Shown: positions 19,310 through 29,234 of the stretch, piece by piece | Numbering within the stretch: position 1 is the first letter of the stretch | How the letters are laid out: each line of letters begins with the position of its first letter | From: Sphingomonadales bacterium | GTDB lineage: Bacteria; Pseudomonadota; Alphaproteobacteria; Sphingomonadales; Sphingomonadaceae | Assembly (NCBI GenBank): GCA_025351405.1 | Contig: JANXVZ010000033.1 | Span: 28,967 to 92,966 of the forward strand | Length of the DNA stretch: 64,000 bases | Direction: 5' to 3' | Position numbers and translations under genes: made by a program | Notes under the pieces: generated by a model | Database searches by the model: none | Told to the model about the DNA's origin: nothing | What the model saw: only the letters and a program-made list of their open reading frames with translations

Positions 19310-20302
19310 ATGGCCCGCAATCTCACCGCCCGCATCGAACGCTTCCCGGTGCGCGGCAGCTTTGTCATCGCGCGTGGCGCCAAGACGCATCTCGATGTGG
19401 TGGTCGCCGAAGTTTGCGACGGGGGTGCCACAGGGCGCGGCGAAGCAACGGCGATCTATTACCATGGCGAAACCGCCGAAAGTGTCGCTGCTGCCATCAC
19501 CGCGCAGGCGGACGCGATCGCAGCGGGTGCGAGTCGCGCCGAATTGCTCGGGCTGATGCCGGCGGGCGCCGCGCGCAACGCCCTTGATGCGGCGCTGTGG
19601 GACCTGGACGCCAAGCAATCGGGCATCCGGGTGTGGCAGATGCTCCAGCTGCCACAACCCCGGCCGATGCTGACGGCCTATACCATCAGCCTTGGCGACC
19701 CGGCGACGATGGCGGCTGCCGCTTATGTGGCGAAGGGCCGCGAACTGCTGAAGATCAAGCTTGGCGGAGAGGGCGGGCCCGACGCCGATATCGAACGCGC
19801 CACCGCCGTCCGCCGCGCCGCGCCCGATGCGCGGCTGACCATCGACGCCAACGAGGCGTGGGGGGGCACCGATATCGCGCGCACCGCTGCCGCACTCGCC
19901 CGGCTCGATGTCGAACTGATCGAACAGCCTGTGCCCGCCGGTCAGGATGCCCTGCTCGACCATGTGCGTTCCCCCATCCCGCTTGCCGCCGATGAAAGCT
20001 GCCATGACCGCGCGACGCTCGACGCCATCGTCGGCCGCTATGCATTCATCAATATCAAGCTCGACAAGGCCGGCGGGCTGACCGAGGCCCATGCGCTTGC
20101 CCATGCGGCGCGGGTACGCGGGCTCGGCATAATGACCGGCTGCATGCTGTCGACGTCGCTCGGCATCGCCCCCGCGTTCCACGTCGCCATGCAGGGCCTG
20201 TACGCCGACCTCGATGGGCCGTTGCTGATCGAGGACCGGCCCCAGGGCCTGCGCTTCGAAGGGTCGGACGTATGGCCACCAGAGCCAGGACTATGGGGAT
20301 GA
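19310..20302 (+). CDS. dipeptide (L-Ala-D/L-Glu) epimerase, enolase superfamily
   Basis: LLKIKLGGEGGPDADIERATAVRRAAPDARLTIDANEAWG, IEQPVPAGQD, PLAADESCH, INIKLDKAGGLTEA, MTGCMLSTSLGIAPAFHVA. Confidence 0.93.
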   Translation: MARNLTARIERFPVRGSFVIARGAKTHLDVVVAEVCDGGATGRGEATAIYYHGETAESVAAAITAQADAIAAGASRAELLGLMPAGAARNALDAALWDLDAKQSGIRVWQMLQLPQPRPMLTAYTISLGDPATMAAAAYVAKGRELLKIKLGGEGGPDADIERATAVRRAAPDARLTIDANEAWGGTDIARTAAALARLDVELIEQPVPAGQDALLDHVRSPIPLAADESCHDRATLDAIVGRYAFINIKLDKAGGLTEAHALAHAARVRGLGIMTGCMLSTSLGIAPAFHVAMQGLYADLDGPLLIEDRPQGLRFEGSDVWPPEPGLWG

Positions 20303-20306
20303 CGGC

Positions 20307-21233
20307 ATGACGACGTCACGCGAAACTGCCCTCGGCACCCACGACTTCACACCTGATCCGCGCAACGATGCCATCCTCATCAATGTCGATGGGGTGCTGT
20401 TCCCGCGTGCCGAGGCCCGGGTATCGGTGTTCGATTCGGGCTTCATGCTCGGCGATGGCGTCTGGGAGGGCCTGCGGGTCCACAACGGCCGTATCGCCTT
20501 CCTCGGCCAGCACCTCGACCGGCTGTGGGAGGGCGCCAAGGCCATTGCGATGGATATCGGCATCAGTCGGGCGGGCCTGACCGAGCGATTGCATGCGACC
20601 GTCGCAGCCAACTGCATGACGGCTTGCCACATCCGCCTGATGGTGACGCGGGGATTGCGGTCGACACCCTACCAGGATCCGCGCGTCGTCGTTTCACCGG
20701 CTACCATCGTCATCATGGCCGAGCACAAGGATCCGTTGCCCCGCACCGTGGCGACTGGCATCACGCTGTTCACCGTCCACGTCCGTCGCGGCTACCCCGA
20801 CGTGCAGGACCCAAAGCTCAATTCGCATTCGAAACTCAACTGCATTACCGCCTGCATCCAGGCGACGCAGGCCGGCGCCGACGAGGCGCTGATGCTCGAT
20901 CCGCATGGCTTTGTGGCGACGTGCAACTCGACGCATTTCTTCATCGTGCGCAAGGGGGCGGTCTGGACGTCGACCGGCGACTACTGCCTTGGCGGCATCA
21001 CCCGCGGCAATGTCATCGCGATCTGCAAGGGGGAGGGCATCCCGGTTTTCGAACGCAATTTTTCGCTCACCGACGTCTATGGCGCCGATGAAGCGTTTGT
21101 CACCGGCACATTTGCCGGCGTGGTGCCGGTGCGGACGGTGGACGGGCGCAGGCTCACCGACGGGCGCGGGCCGATGGTGGAGCACTTGCAGGGGCTGTAC
21201 CGGGCGTTGATCGAGGCCGACACCGCGCCATGA
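20307..21233 (+). CDS. aminotransferase class IV (BCAT/D-amino acid aminotransferase family)
   Basis: VSVFDSGFMLGDGVWEGLRV, KLNCITACIQATQAGADEALMLDPHGFVATCNSTHFF, GGITRGNVI. Confidence 0.92.
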   Translation: MTTSRETALGTHDFTPDPRNDAILINVDGVLFPRAEARVSVFDSGFMLGDGVWEGLRVHNGRIAFLGQHLDRLWEGAKAIAMDIGISRAGLTERLHATVAANCMTACHIRLMVTRGLRSTPYQDPRVVVSPATIVIMAEHKDPLPRTVATGITLFTVHVRRGYPDVQDPKLNSHSKLNCITACIQATQAGADEALMLDPHGFVATCNSTHFFIVRKGAVWTSTGDYCLGGITRGNVIAICKGEGIPVFERNFSLTDVYGADEAFVTGTFAGVVPVRTVDGRRLTDGRGPMVEHLQGLYRALIEADTAP

Positions 21234-21946
21234 CCATGCGAATCGCCATGTGGTCCGGCCCGCGCAACCTTTCGACGGCGATGATGCGCAGCTTCGGCGC
21301 GCGCGCCGACACGATCGTGTCCGACGAGCCGTTCTATGGCGCCTACCTCGAGCATAGCGGTGCGGACCAGCCGATGCGCGAGGCCGTCATCGCCAGCATG
21401 GATTGCGACTGGGCAAGCGTTGCGCGCACGCTATCGGGGGCATGCGCGGCGCCGATCTGGTACCAGAAGCACATGGCCCACCACATGGTCGGTCCGGTCA
21501 CCCATGACGATTTGCCGGGCTTCACCCATGCTTTTCTCATCCGCCACCCTGCACGGGTCATCGCCAGCTATGCCGAAAAGCGGGTGGCAGTGACGGCCGA
21601 CGACCTTGGCATCGCGCGGCAGCGCCTGTTTTTCGAGCGCGAGGCCGACCGGCTCGGCCATCCGCCACCGGTGATCGACAGTGCCGATGTGCTCGCCCAT
21701 CCGCCGCGGGCCCTGCGGGCGCTGTGCGACGCACTCGGCATCGCCTTCGACCCCGCCATGCTGCACTGGCCGCCCGGCCCGCGCGCCACCGATGGCATCT
21801 GGGCACGCCATTGGTACGATAGCGTCCTCGCCAGCACCGGGTTCGAGGCCCCGCGCGACGCGGTGGCAGCATTGCCCGACGCAGCGCTTCCGGTACTCGA
21901 AGCCTGCCTGCCGGACTATCACTGGCTTGCCGGCTTCCGACTGTAG
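21230..21946 (+). CDS. sulfotransferase-like P-loop protein
   Basis: MRIAMWSGPRNLSTAMMRSFGAR, WYQKHMAHHM, FLIRHPARVIASYAEKR; ATGA overlap with class IV aminotransferase. Confidence 0.8.
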   Translation: MTMRIAMWSGPRNLSTAMMRSFGARADTIVSDEPFYGAYLEHSGADQPMREAVIASMDCDWASVARTLSGACAAPIWYQKHMAHHMVGPVTHDDLPGFTHAFLIRHPARVIASYAEKRVAVTADDLGIARQRLFFEREADRLGHPPPVIDSADVLAHPPRALRALCDALGIAFDPAMLHWPPGPRATDGIWARHWYDSVLASTGFEAPRDAVAALPDAALPVLEACLPDYHWLAGFRL

Positions 21947-22005
21947 CGATATCGATGGCAACGCGGTGGGGAGCGCAGCGTTTGTCCTTTTGAAGGAGAA
22001 CCACA

Positions 22006-22437
22006 ATGTTGCTGGCTCATGGAACGATCGTCGCGGTTGCCGATGGTGAAACACTGAATCTCTATCGCAACAGCGGCAGCGATCGCGAGCCTGCGCTGGT
22101 GGCGTTGCCGCCCCAGACGCCGAAGGGTGATGACGGCGACGGCGAGGGCGGCGTCAACGCCGGCTCAGGCGGGCGCCACCATATCAGCGCTGCCAACCCC
22201 GACGGCGAACAACGCGCCGAGGACAATTTTGCCGCTGCCACCGCAGCTTATCTCAACGCCGAAGTCCTGGCCCACCGGATCGACCACCTCGTCGTCATAG
22301 CGGCACCGCGGACGCTGGGGGAACTGCGTCATCATTGGCACAAGGCGCTGACTGCCGTCCTTGTCGCTGAAATTCCCAAGGAAATGACCGGCCACAGCGT
22401 CGCCGATATTGCTGAAATGCTGGACAAGCACGGATAG
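22006..22437 (+). CDS. host attachment family protein (Host_attach)
   Basis: HGTIVAVADGETLNLYRN..., LVVIAAPRTLGELRHHWHKAL...VAEIPKEMTGHSVADIAEML. Confidence 0.82.
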   Translation: MLLAHGTIVAVADGETLNLYRNSGSDREPALVALPPQTPKGDDGDGEGGVNAGSGGRHHISAANPDGEQRAEDNFAAATAAYLNAEVLAHRIDHLVVIAAPRTLGELRHHWHKALTAVLVAEIPKEMTGHSVADIAEMLDKHG

Positions 22438-22451
22438 GGCAGTCGCGGCCG

Positions 22452-22901
22452 CTATCGCGCCATCCGGACCAGTGCCGTATCCAGTGCCTGCAGGACGCGT
22501 GAGCGGTCGACTTTGGAAAACGCCGCAGGGCCGCCAGGGATGACATCGCCCCCGGCGCGCAGGTCCGCCATGATGGCGCGCGTGGCGATAGCGCTGCCGA
22601 TCGAACTGGTGGTGAATGGCTTGCCGTTGTGGCCGATGACGGTGGCGCCGGACTTGAGGCACCGGTCGGCGAGCAGGATGTCGCCGGTCACCACCAGCGC
22701 AGCCTTGTCGGCCCGTTCGGCGATCCAGTCGTCGGCGGCGTCAAAGCCATCGGAGACGATTGCCTGGGTCACCAGCGGATGGCCGGGCAGCCGCATGCCG
22801 CTGTTGCTGACAACGATGGCCGGCACGCCGTGGCGGATGGCGACGCGATAGATCTCGTCCTTGACCGGGCAGGCATCGGCATCGACGTAGATCGTCGGCA
22901 T
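22452..22901 (-). CDS. YaiI/YqxD (DUF188) family protein
   Basis: IYVDADACPVKDEIYRVAIRHGVPAIVVSNSGMRLP, VVTGDILLADRCLKSGATVIGHNGKPFT. Confidence 0.95.
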   Translation of the reverse strand: MPTIYVDADACPVKDEIYRVAIRHGVPAIVVSNSGMRLPGHPLVTQAIVSDGFDAADDWIAERADKAALVVTGDILLADRCLKSGATVIGHNGKPFTTSSIGSAIATRAIMADLRAGGDVIPGGPAAFSKVDRSRVLQALDTALVRMAR

Positions 22902-22906
22902 CGCGT

Positions 22907-24688
22907 CTAGCGCAGCTTGCCCCGCTGGTGCGGGCCGGACGGGCCGGAGCGCGGGCCGTTGTTTGCACCCATCGGGCGGCCTTGCGGCCCCAGCGGGCGC
23001 ACCGTGGCGCGGGCCAGCACGGGTCGATTGGGTTTGCCCTGCGCCCTTGACGGTCCACCCGATTGCGGCGGGCCATCAGCGGGGATGATGCGAATGCCAC
23101 CTTCGGGCGAACGATCCTCGCCCTCGGTGCGCTTCAAGGCGTCCATGAAGCGCGACGCAATCGCGCGCGGCACTTCGAACATGGTTTCCTCGGGCCCGAT
23201 GCGAATGGCGCCGATTTCGGTCTTGGTGACATGGCCGCGCCGGCAGAGCAGCGGCAGCAGCCAACGCGGATCGGCGTTCATGCGGCGGCCGACATCCATG
23301 CGGAACCACACGGTCTCCTCAAAGCCCGGGCGCGGGCCGTCGTTCGACGGCCGCTCGCCGCGCTGCGGCGGGCCGCTGTTGTCGAGCATCTCCTCGACCG
23401 CCGGCATCTTGGCGCGATGGGCGTGGACCAGCGCCGCGGCAATATCCTCGGGCGAACGCTCGGCGAGCAGGCGCGCCGCGAGGGCACGATCCTCGTCATC
23501 AATCTCGGCAGGCACGACCATCAGCGCCGAAAGCAGGCGTTCGTGGTCGTTGCGGCGAATATCGGCGGCACTCGGCACCGGCATGAATTCGGCGTTGATG
23601 CGGGCGCCGCGCAACATGCCCTCGACACGGCGACGCGCCGGATAGGGCACGATGAGGACGGCGGTGCCCTTCTTGCCGGCACGGCCGGTGCGGCCCGACC
23701 GGTGTTGCAATATCTCGGCATCGCGCGGCAGTTCGACGTGGATGACGAGCGACAGATTGGGCAAATCAATCCCGCGCGAGGCGACATCGGTGGCAACGCA
23801 AATGCGCGCCCGGCGGTCACGCAAGGCTTGCAGCGCCTGGTTGCGTTCGGACTGGCTGTGCTCGCCCGACAGCGCCACGGCGTCGAAGCCGCGCTCGATC
23901 AGGCTGGCATGGAGGTGGCGGACATTGTCGCGGGTCGCGCAGAACAGCATCGCCGTCGGCGCTTCGTGGAAGCGCAGCAGGTTGACGACGGCATTCTCGA
24001 TATCGGCGGGGGCGACGACGACGGCCTGATAGGCGATGTCGCCATGGCCGCGGTCCTCGCCGACGGTGGAGATGCGCAGCGCATCGCGCTGGTAGCGCTT
24101 GGCGAGCGCGACGATCGGCTTGGGAATGGTGGCCGAAAACATGAAGGTGCGGCGCGTTTCGGGCGTCGCATCGAGAATCTGCTCGAGGTCGTCGCGAAAG
24201 CCCATGTCGAGCATCTCGTCGGCTTCATCGAGGATGGCGACCTTGATCTGGCCAAGATTGAGCGCGCCGCGCTCGAGGTGATCGCGCAGGCGTCCCGGTG
24301 TGCCGACGACGATATGCGCGCCCTGGTTGAGCGCCTTGCGCTCCTTGGATGCATCCATGCCGCCGACGCAGGTGGCAATGCGGGCGCCGGTTTTGCCATA
24401 CAGCCAGATCAGCTCGCGGCTGACCTGCAGCGCCAGTTCACGCGTCGGCGCGATGACCAGCGCCAGCGGCGCGCCGGGGCGGTCGGCACGGCCATCCTCA
24501 CCCAGCAATTGGGGGGCCATGGCGAGGCCGAAGGCGACGGTCTTGCCCGATCCGGTCTGGGCGGACACGAGCAGGTCGCGCCCTTCGGCGTCGGGCTGGA
24601 GGACGGCGGCCTGGACCGGCGTAGGCGCGGCATAACCACGGACGGAGAGCGCTTCGGCGAGAAGCGGCGGCAGATTTTGAAAGGGCAT
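22907..24688 (-). CDS. DEAD/DEAH box RNA helicase
   Basis: SAQTGSGKTVAFGLA, PTRELALQVSRE, ILDEADEMLDMGF, FSATIP, ATDVASRGIDL, HRSGRTGRAGKKG; basic G/P/R-rich tail. Confidence 0.97.
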   Translation of the reverse strand: MPFQNLPPLLAEALSVRGYAAPTPVQAAVLQPDAEGRDLLVSAQTGSGKTVAFGLAMAPQLLGEDGRADRPGAPLALVIAPTRELALQVSRELIWLYGKTGARIATCVGGMDASKERKALNQGAHIVVGTPGRLRDHLERGALNLGQIKVAILDEADEMLDMGFRDDLEQILDATPETRRTFMFSATIPKPIVALAKRYQRDALRISTVGEDRGHGDIAYQAVVVAPADIENAVVNLLRFHEAPTAMLFCATRDNVRHLHASLIERGFDAVALSGEHSQSERNQALQALRDRRARICVATDVASRGIDLPNLSLVIHVELPRDAEILQHRSGRTGRAGKKGTAVLIVPYPARRRVEGMLRGARINAEFMPVPSAADIRRNDHERLLSALMVVPAEIDDEDRALAARLLAERSPEDIAAALVHAHRAKMPAVEEMLDNSGPPQRGERPSNDGPRPGFEETVWFRMDVGRRMNADPRWLLPLLCRRGHVTKTEIGAIRIGPEETMFEVPRAIASRFMDALKRTEGEDRSPEGGIRIIPADGPPQSGGPSRAQGKPNRPVLARATVRPLGPQGRPMGANNGPRSGPSGPHQRGKLR

Positions 24689-24789
24689 GGCGGCCCTATG
24701 CCTGATATTCGTCGATTTGGCGAATTATGCCGCACTGCACCGTCGGACCGGGTGGCAGGGGCCTTCCCCGCCACCCTTGAACGCCGACC

Positions 24790-25965
24790 TCAATAGACTT
24801 CGAACAGCCCCGCTGCGCCCATGCCGCCGCCGACGCACATCGTCACGACGACATATTTGACACCGCGGCGCTTGCCCTCGATCAGGGCATGGCCGGTGCA
24901 GCGGGCGCCGGTCATGCCATAGGGGTGCCCGATCGAGATGGCGCCGCCGTTGACGTTGAGCTTGTCCATCGGAATGCCGAGCGTATCGGCGCAATAGAGC
25001 ACCTGGACGGCAAAGGCTTCGTTCAACTCCCAAAGCCCGATGTCGTCCATCTTGAGGCCGTTGGCCTTCAACAGCTTGGGGATGGCAAAAACCGGCCCGA
25101 TGCCCATTTCGTCGGGTTCCAGCCCCGCCACCGCCATGCCGCGATACGCCCCCAACGGCGTCAGACCGCGCCGCGAGGCCTCCCCGGCTTCCATCAGCAC
25201 GCTCGCCGATGCCCCATCGGATAGCTGCGAGGCGTTGCCGGCGGTGATGACGCCGCCTTCGAGCACCGGCTTCAGGCCTTTCAGCCCCTCCAGCGTCGTT
25301 TCGGGGCGGTTGCCTTCGTCCTTCGACGTCGTCACCTCGTGGAAGGTGACTTCCTTGGTTTCCTTGTTGACCATGCCCATGCGGCTGGCCATCGGCACGA
25401 TCTCGTCGTCGAACTTGCCTGCCGCCTGTGCCGCCGCCGTCCGCATCTGCGACTGGAAGCTGTATTCGTCCTGGCGATCGCGGCTGATGCCATAGCGCTT
25501 GGCGACGACTTCGGCGGTCTGCAGCATCGGCATGTAGATATTGGGCACCATGGCGACGAGGCTGGGGTCGCCCTCCACCCGCATCTTGTCGTTCTGCACC
25601 ATGGAAATCGAATCAATGCCGGCACCGATGGTGATCTGCATGCCATCGACGATGATCTGCTTGGCGGCGGTCGCGATCGCCATGACCCCGGACGAACACT
25701 GGCGATCCATCGACTGGCCCGACACGGTCACCGGCAGGCCGGCGCGCAACAATGACGTGCGAGCGATGTTGCCGCCCTGGACGCCCTGCTGGAGCGCCGC
25801 ACCCATGACGACGTCATCGACTTCACCGCCATCGAGGCCTGCGCGCTTGACGGCATGCTGGATGGCATGGCCGCCCAGTGTCGGGGACGGGGTGGCGTTG
25901 AAGGCGCCGCGATAGGCCTTGCCGATCGGTGTGCGGGCGGTGGAAACGATTACGGCTTCACGCAT
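24790..25965 (-). CDS. acetyl-CoA C-acyltransferase (thiolase)
   Basis: [84 protein letters not shown]. Confidence 0.96.
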   Translation of the reverse strand: MREAVIVSTARTPIGKAYRGAFNATPSPTLGGHAIQHAVKRAGLDGGEVDDVVMGAALQQGVQGGNIARTSLLRAGLPVTVSGQSMDRQCSSGVMAIATAAKQIIVDGMQITIGAGIDSISMVQNDKMRVEGDPSLVAMVPNIYMPMLQTAEVVAKRYGISRDRQDEYSFQSQMRTAAAQAAGKFDDEIVPMASRMGMVNKETKEVTFHEVTTSKDEGNRPETTLEGLKGLKPVLEGGVITAGNASQLSDGASASVLMEAGEASRRGLTPLGAYRGMAVAGLEPDEMGIGPVFAIPKLLKANGLKMDDIGLWELNEAFAVQVLYCADTLGIPMDKLNVNGGAISIGHPYGMTGARCTGHALIEGKRRGVKYVVVTMCVGGGMGAAGLFEVY

Positions 25966-25980
25966 GGGAAATCCTTTGGT

Positions 25981-26016
25981 CAGCCCCTCGCCCGTCCGGG
26001 AGAGGGAGGGTGTGGG
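25981..26016. repeat. REP-like GC hairpin
   Basis: cccctcgcccgtccgggagaggg: imperfect dyad between thiolase and CMD genes; resembles common intergenic REP-type hairpins. Confidence 0.35.
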
Positions 26017-26018
26017 GT

Positions 26019-26561
26019 TCAGGCAGGAAAGCGTGCCATGCCGGGTTCGGATGGCAAGGCGATCGCGCCGGTGATCAGGGCAACGCCATGATAGAAGCTG
26101 ATCAGTTGCACGATCTCGAGGATCTGCGCGGTGTCGAAATGCGCCGCAAGGCGGGCAAATTCGGCATCGGAGAGTTTCTTGTTGGCCAGCAGCGCATCGA
26201 CCGTGGCGATGACCGCAGCATCGGCTGCGTCCCAGTTGCCGTCATCGGCATGGCCATCGAAGGTCGACCGCACCTGCGCGTCCGACAATTCGGCCTTGGC
26301 AGCGAACAATTTGCTGTGGATGCCCCATTCATATTCACAACCGGTTTGCGCCGCTGTCCGCTGGATGACGATCTCGCGGGTATGGAACTCCAGCGCTCCC
26401 TTGCCGGCAACAGCACCGCCGAGGAACCTGTCGAGCGCCTTCTGGCTCTGGCCCACCGATGTGAACAGCGCCAGCGGCTCGCTGCCCGGCGCGACGACCT
26501 TGGCAACAACAGCCTCAAAGGCTTCGGGCCAGGGTTTTTGCAGCAATCCGATACGACTCAT
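26019..26561 (-). CDS. carboxymuconolactone decarboxylase family protein
   Basis: [29 protein letters not shown]...[17 protein letters not shown] AhpD/CMD-like. Confidence 0.85.
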   Translation of the reverse strand: MSRIGLLQKPWPEAFEAVVAKVVAPGSEPLALFTSVGQSQKALDRFLGGAVAGKGALEFHTREIVIQRTAAQTGCEYEWGIHSKLFAAKAELSDAQVRSTFDGHADDGNWDAADAAVIATVDALLANKKLSDAEFARLAAHFDTAQILEIVQLISFYHGVALITGAIALPSEPGMARFPA

Positions 26562-26572
26562 GGCGCGGCCTT

Positions 26573-27031
26573 TCACAGATACTGGAGCGTGATCCATTCG
26601 GCGGCGAGCGCCGGCTTGGTTTCACCCTCGATTTCGACGGTGACGTTGACCGTCGATTGCCACGCGCCATCGGCCCTCTGGCTGACGTCGGCCAGCGTGA
26701 AACGGCCGCGCACCTTGCTGCCGGATTTGACCGGCGCCATGAAACGCACCTTGTTGAGGCCGTAGTTAACCCCCATCCGGGTCCCCTCGACGCCCGGCAT
26801 GGCCCCATAGGCAAACGCCGAACACAGGCTCAATGTCAGATAGCCATGCGCAATCGTCGTCCCGAAAGGCGTCTGCGCTGCCCGCACCGGGTCGACATGA
26901 ATGAACTGGTGGTCGCCCGTCACCTCGGCAAAGGCATCGATCTTGGCTTGGTCGACGAGCACCCAGTCGGACACCCCGACTTCGGTGCCAACCTTGGCGC
27001 GATAGTCTTCGAGCGGAATTGGCTGCCGCAT
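26573..27031 (-). CDS. MaoC family (R)-hydratase
   Basis: DWVLVDQAKIDAFAEVTGDHQFIHVDPVRAAQTPFGTTIAHGYLTLSLCS. Confidence 0.95.
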   Translation of the reverse strand: MRQPIPLEDYRAKVGTEVGVSDWVLVDQAKIDAFAEVTGDHQFIHVDPVRAAQTPFGTTIAHGYLTLSLCSAFAYGAMPGVEGTRMGVNYGLNKVRFMAPVKSGSKVRGRFTLADVSQRADGAWQSTVNVTVEIEGETKPALAAEWITLQYL

Positions 27032-27140
27032 GGTTATCTTCCCCACGATTTGTTTGGCGGCACCCTAGCGAGGGTGACGCTTGCGTCAACCGATTGCCGC
27101 TCGCATAGCGACGCCACAACATCAGCAGCAAGGAACAAAC

Positions 27141-28436
27141 ATGATCTTGCGTACGCTTGCCTGTGCCACGGCCCTCGTCGGCGCTGCTGCCGCCGCAGCC
27201 GCACCCCCGTCGCGACTCGATACCGCGGCACGCGAGTACGTCCAGCTGACGCTCGAGGCCGGAGAGCGCGAGCCGGGCTATGTCGATGCCTATTATGGTC
27301 CCGCCGCATGGGCGGCCGCCGCCAAGGCGCACCCGCGCACTGTCGCGGTGTTGCTGCGCGATGCCACTCGCCTGCACAACCGCGTTGCTGCCATCGACCC
27401 GCGCCGGCTCGCCCCCATCGAAGTCCGTCGCCGCGCCTTCCTGCTCGGCCAGGTCACGGCGGCGGAAACCCGACTGGCCATGCTGGCGGGCCACAAGTTC
27501 GCATTTGCCGATGAAGCGCGCGGGCTGTTCGGCGCCGCGCCCGAGCTCAAGCCACTGGCGTCCTATGATGCGGTCCTCGCCGATATCGACAAGCTGGTTC
27601 CCGGCCCGGGTCCGTTGTGGCAGCGGGTCAGCGACTATCGCGAGACGCTGCGCATTCCCGCCGACCGGCTGAAGCCGGTCATGGACGCCGCCATTGCTGA
27701 ATGTCGGGCCCGCACCCTGGCGCACATCCCCCTTCCCGCCAACGAACGCTTCACACTGGAATTCGTCACCGGCAAGCCATGGGGCGGTTACAATTACTAC
27801 AAGGGCGGCGCCACCAGCCTCATCCAGGTCAATACGGACCTTCCCGTACTGATCGACCGCGCCGTCGACCTTGGTTGCCACGAAGGTTATCCGGGCCACC
27901 ATGTTCTCAACCTGCTGCTCGAGCAAAAGCTAGCATGGGGCCGTGGCTGGCAGGAATTCACCGTCTATCCGCTCTACAGCCCCGAATCGCTGCTTGCCGA
28001 AGGGTCGGCCAATTATGGCATCGAATTGGCCTTTCCGGATGATGAGCGTACCGATTTCGAAGCGCGGGTGCTCTATCCCCTCGCCGGGCTGAACCCCGCC
28101 GAAGCGCCGCGCAACGCAGCCTTGCTCAAGGCGCTGCAAAAGCTGTCCGGGACGCGCTTTACCATCGCCCGCGACTATCTCGACGGCCGCATCACGCGCG
28201 ACCAGGCGATCACGCTCAGCCAGACCTACGGCCTCGTCAACCGCCAGCGCGCCGCCAAGTCGATCGAATTCTCCGACCATTATCGCAGCTATGTCATCAA
28301 CTACGGTCTCGGCCGCGACATGGTCGCCGCGAGGGTGGAGGCCGCGGGATCGGCGCCGGCGGCGCGTTGGGCCGTGATGCAAACGCTATTATCGGAACCG
28401 ACGACGCCAGCGGACCTGCGCACGCCGGCGCGATGA
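27141..28436 (+). CDS. DUF885-like secreted metallopeptidase
   Basis: Signal peptide MILRTLACATALVGAAAAAAA; CHEGYPGHHVLNLLLE and SLLAEGSANYGIELAF metal-binding motifs. Confidence 0.8.
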   Translation: MILRTLACATALVGAAAAAAAPPSRLDTAAREYVQLTLEAGEREPGYVDAYYGPAAWAAAAKAHPRTVAVLLRDATRLHNRVAAIDPRRLAPIEVRRRAFLLGQVTAAETRLAMLAGHKFAFADEARGLFGAAPELKPLASYDAVLADIDKLVPGPGPLWQRVSDYRETLRIPADRLKPVMDAAIAECRARTLAHIPLPANERFTLEFVTGKPWGGYNYYKGGATSLIQVNTDLPVLIDRAVDLGCHEGYPGHHVLNLLLEQKLAWGRGWQEFTVYPLYSPESLLAEGSANYGIELAFPDDERTDFEARVLYPLAGLNPAEAPRNAALLKALQKLSGTRFTIARDYLDGRITRDQAITLSQTYGLVNRQRAAKSIEFSDHYRSYVINYGLGRDMVAARVEAAGSAPAARWAVMQTLLSEPTTPADLRTPAR

Positions 28437-28482
28437 ACGCCATCGCGTTTACACAATGGCATTTTGCGTATAGAAACTACGC

Positions 28483-29229
28483 ATGAACGCATACAGCCCC
28501 ATCCGACCCGCCGCGACTCTGCCGGTGCCGCGCAAGCAATGGGGCACAGCGCTGGCCGCGTTGCGTCGATTGCTGCGTGACAAGGACGATACCGGCCAGG
28601 TCTTTGAGATCATGCGCGCGCTCAACGGCGCCTCGACACGCGACGGCTATCGCCGCCTGCTGACAACGGTCGAAGGCGGTCGCATCGCCTATCAGCGCAT
28701 AGAACTTGCCGAACGACTTTCGGATCGCACCTGGCTGGCAACGCTTCCGGCTGGCAGCCTTGGCGCTGTCTATCGCGATTTTACCGACCACGGCGGCGTC
28801 ACGCCGCAAGGCCTTGTCGAAGTCAGCAACCAGGTGATGGCCGATCTTGAGCACCCGGTCGCATGGTACGGCCGCCGCATCCGCGACAGCCATGACCTCT
28901 GGCACGTCGTCACCGGCTATGGCCTCGATTCGCTCGGCGAGGCGGCGCTGGTGGCGTTTTCCTATGCCCAGACGCGCTCGCTCGGCTGGGCTGCGATTGC
29001 CGTAGGGGCCGCCATCAAGAGCCGCAGGGGCCCGAACCAGCCGTATGCCCGCGCCATATGGGAAGGATATCGCCGCGGCTGCGCTGCCGCCTGGCTGCCG
29101 GGCGAGGATTTGCTCGCCATGCTGCCGCAACCGCTCGACGAAGTGCGTGCGCGGCTCGGGCTGGATCGCGCAACGGTCTATGAATCAATCCCCGTCGCAT
29201 TGCGTGGACAGGCCGTGCCAAAGGGGTAA
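28483..29229 (+). CDS. Coq4-family ubiquinone biosynthesis protein
   Basis: RIRDSHDLWHVVTGYGLDSLGEAALVAFSYAQTRSLGWAAI. Confidence 0.9.
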   Translation: MNAYSPIRPAATLPVPRKQWGTALAALRRLLRDKDDTGQVFEIMRALNGASTRDGYRRLLTTVEGGRIAYQRIELAERLSDRTWLATLPAGSLGAVYRDFTDHGGVTPQGLVEVSNQVMADLEHPVAWYGRRIRDSHDLWHVVTGYGLDSLGEAALVAFSYAQTRSLGWAAIAVGAAIKSRRGPNQPYARAIWEGYRRGCAAAWLPGEDLLAMLPQPLDEVRARLGLDRATVYESIPVALRGQAVPKG

Positions 29230-29234
29230 GGGCC

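Noticed and set aside
22006-22437. Host attachment protein as part of a phage or defence island
   Set aside because: Flanked by ordinary housekeeping genes; no phage or defence genes nearby
23063-24796. 577-aa plus-strand ORF
   Set aside because: Antisense to the DEAD-box helicase; no recognisable domain
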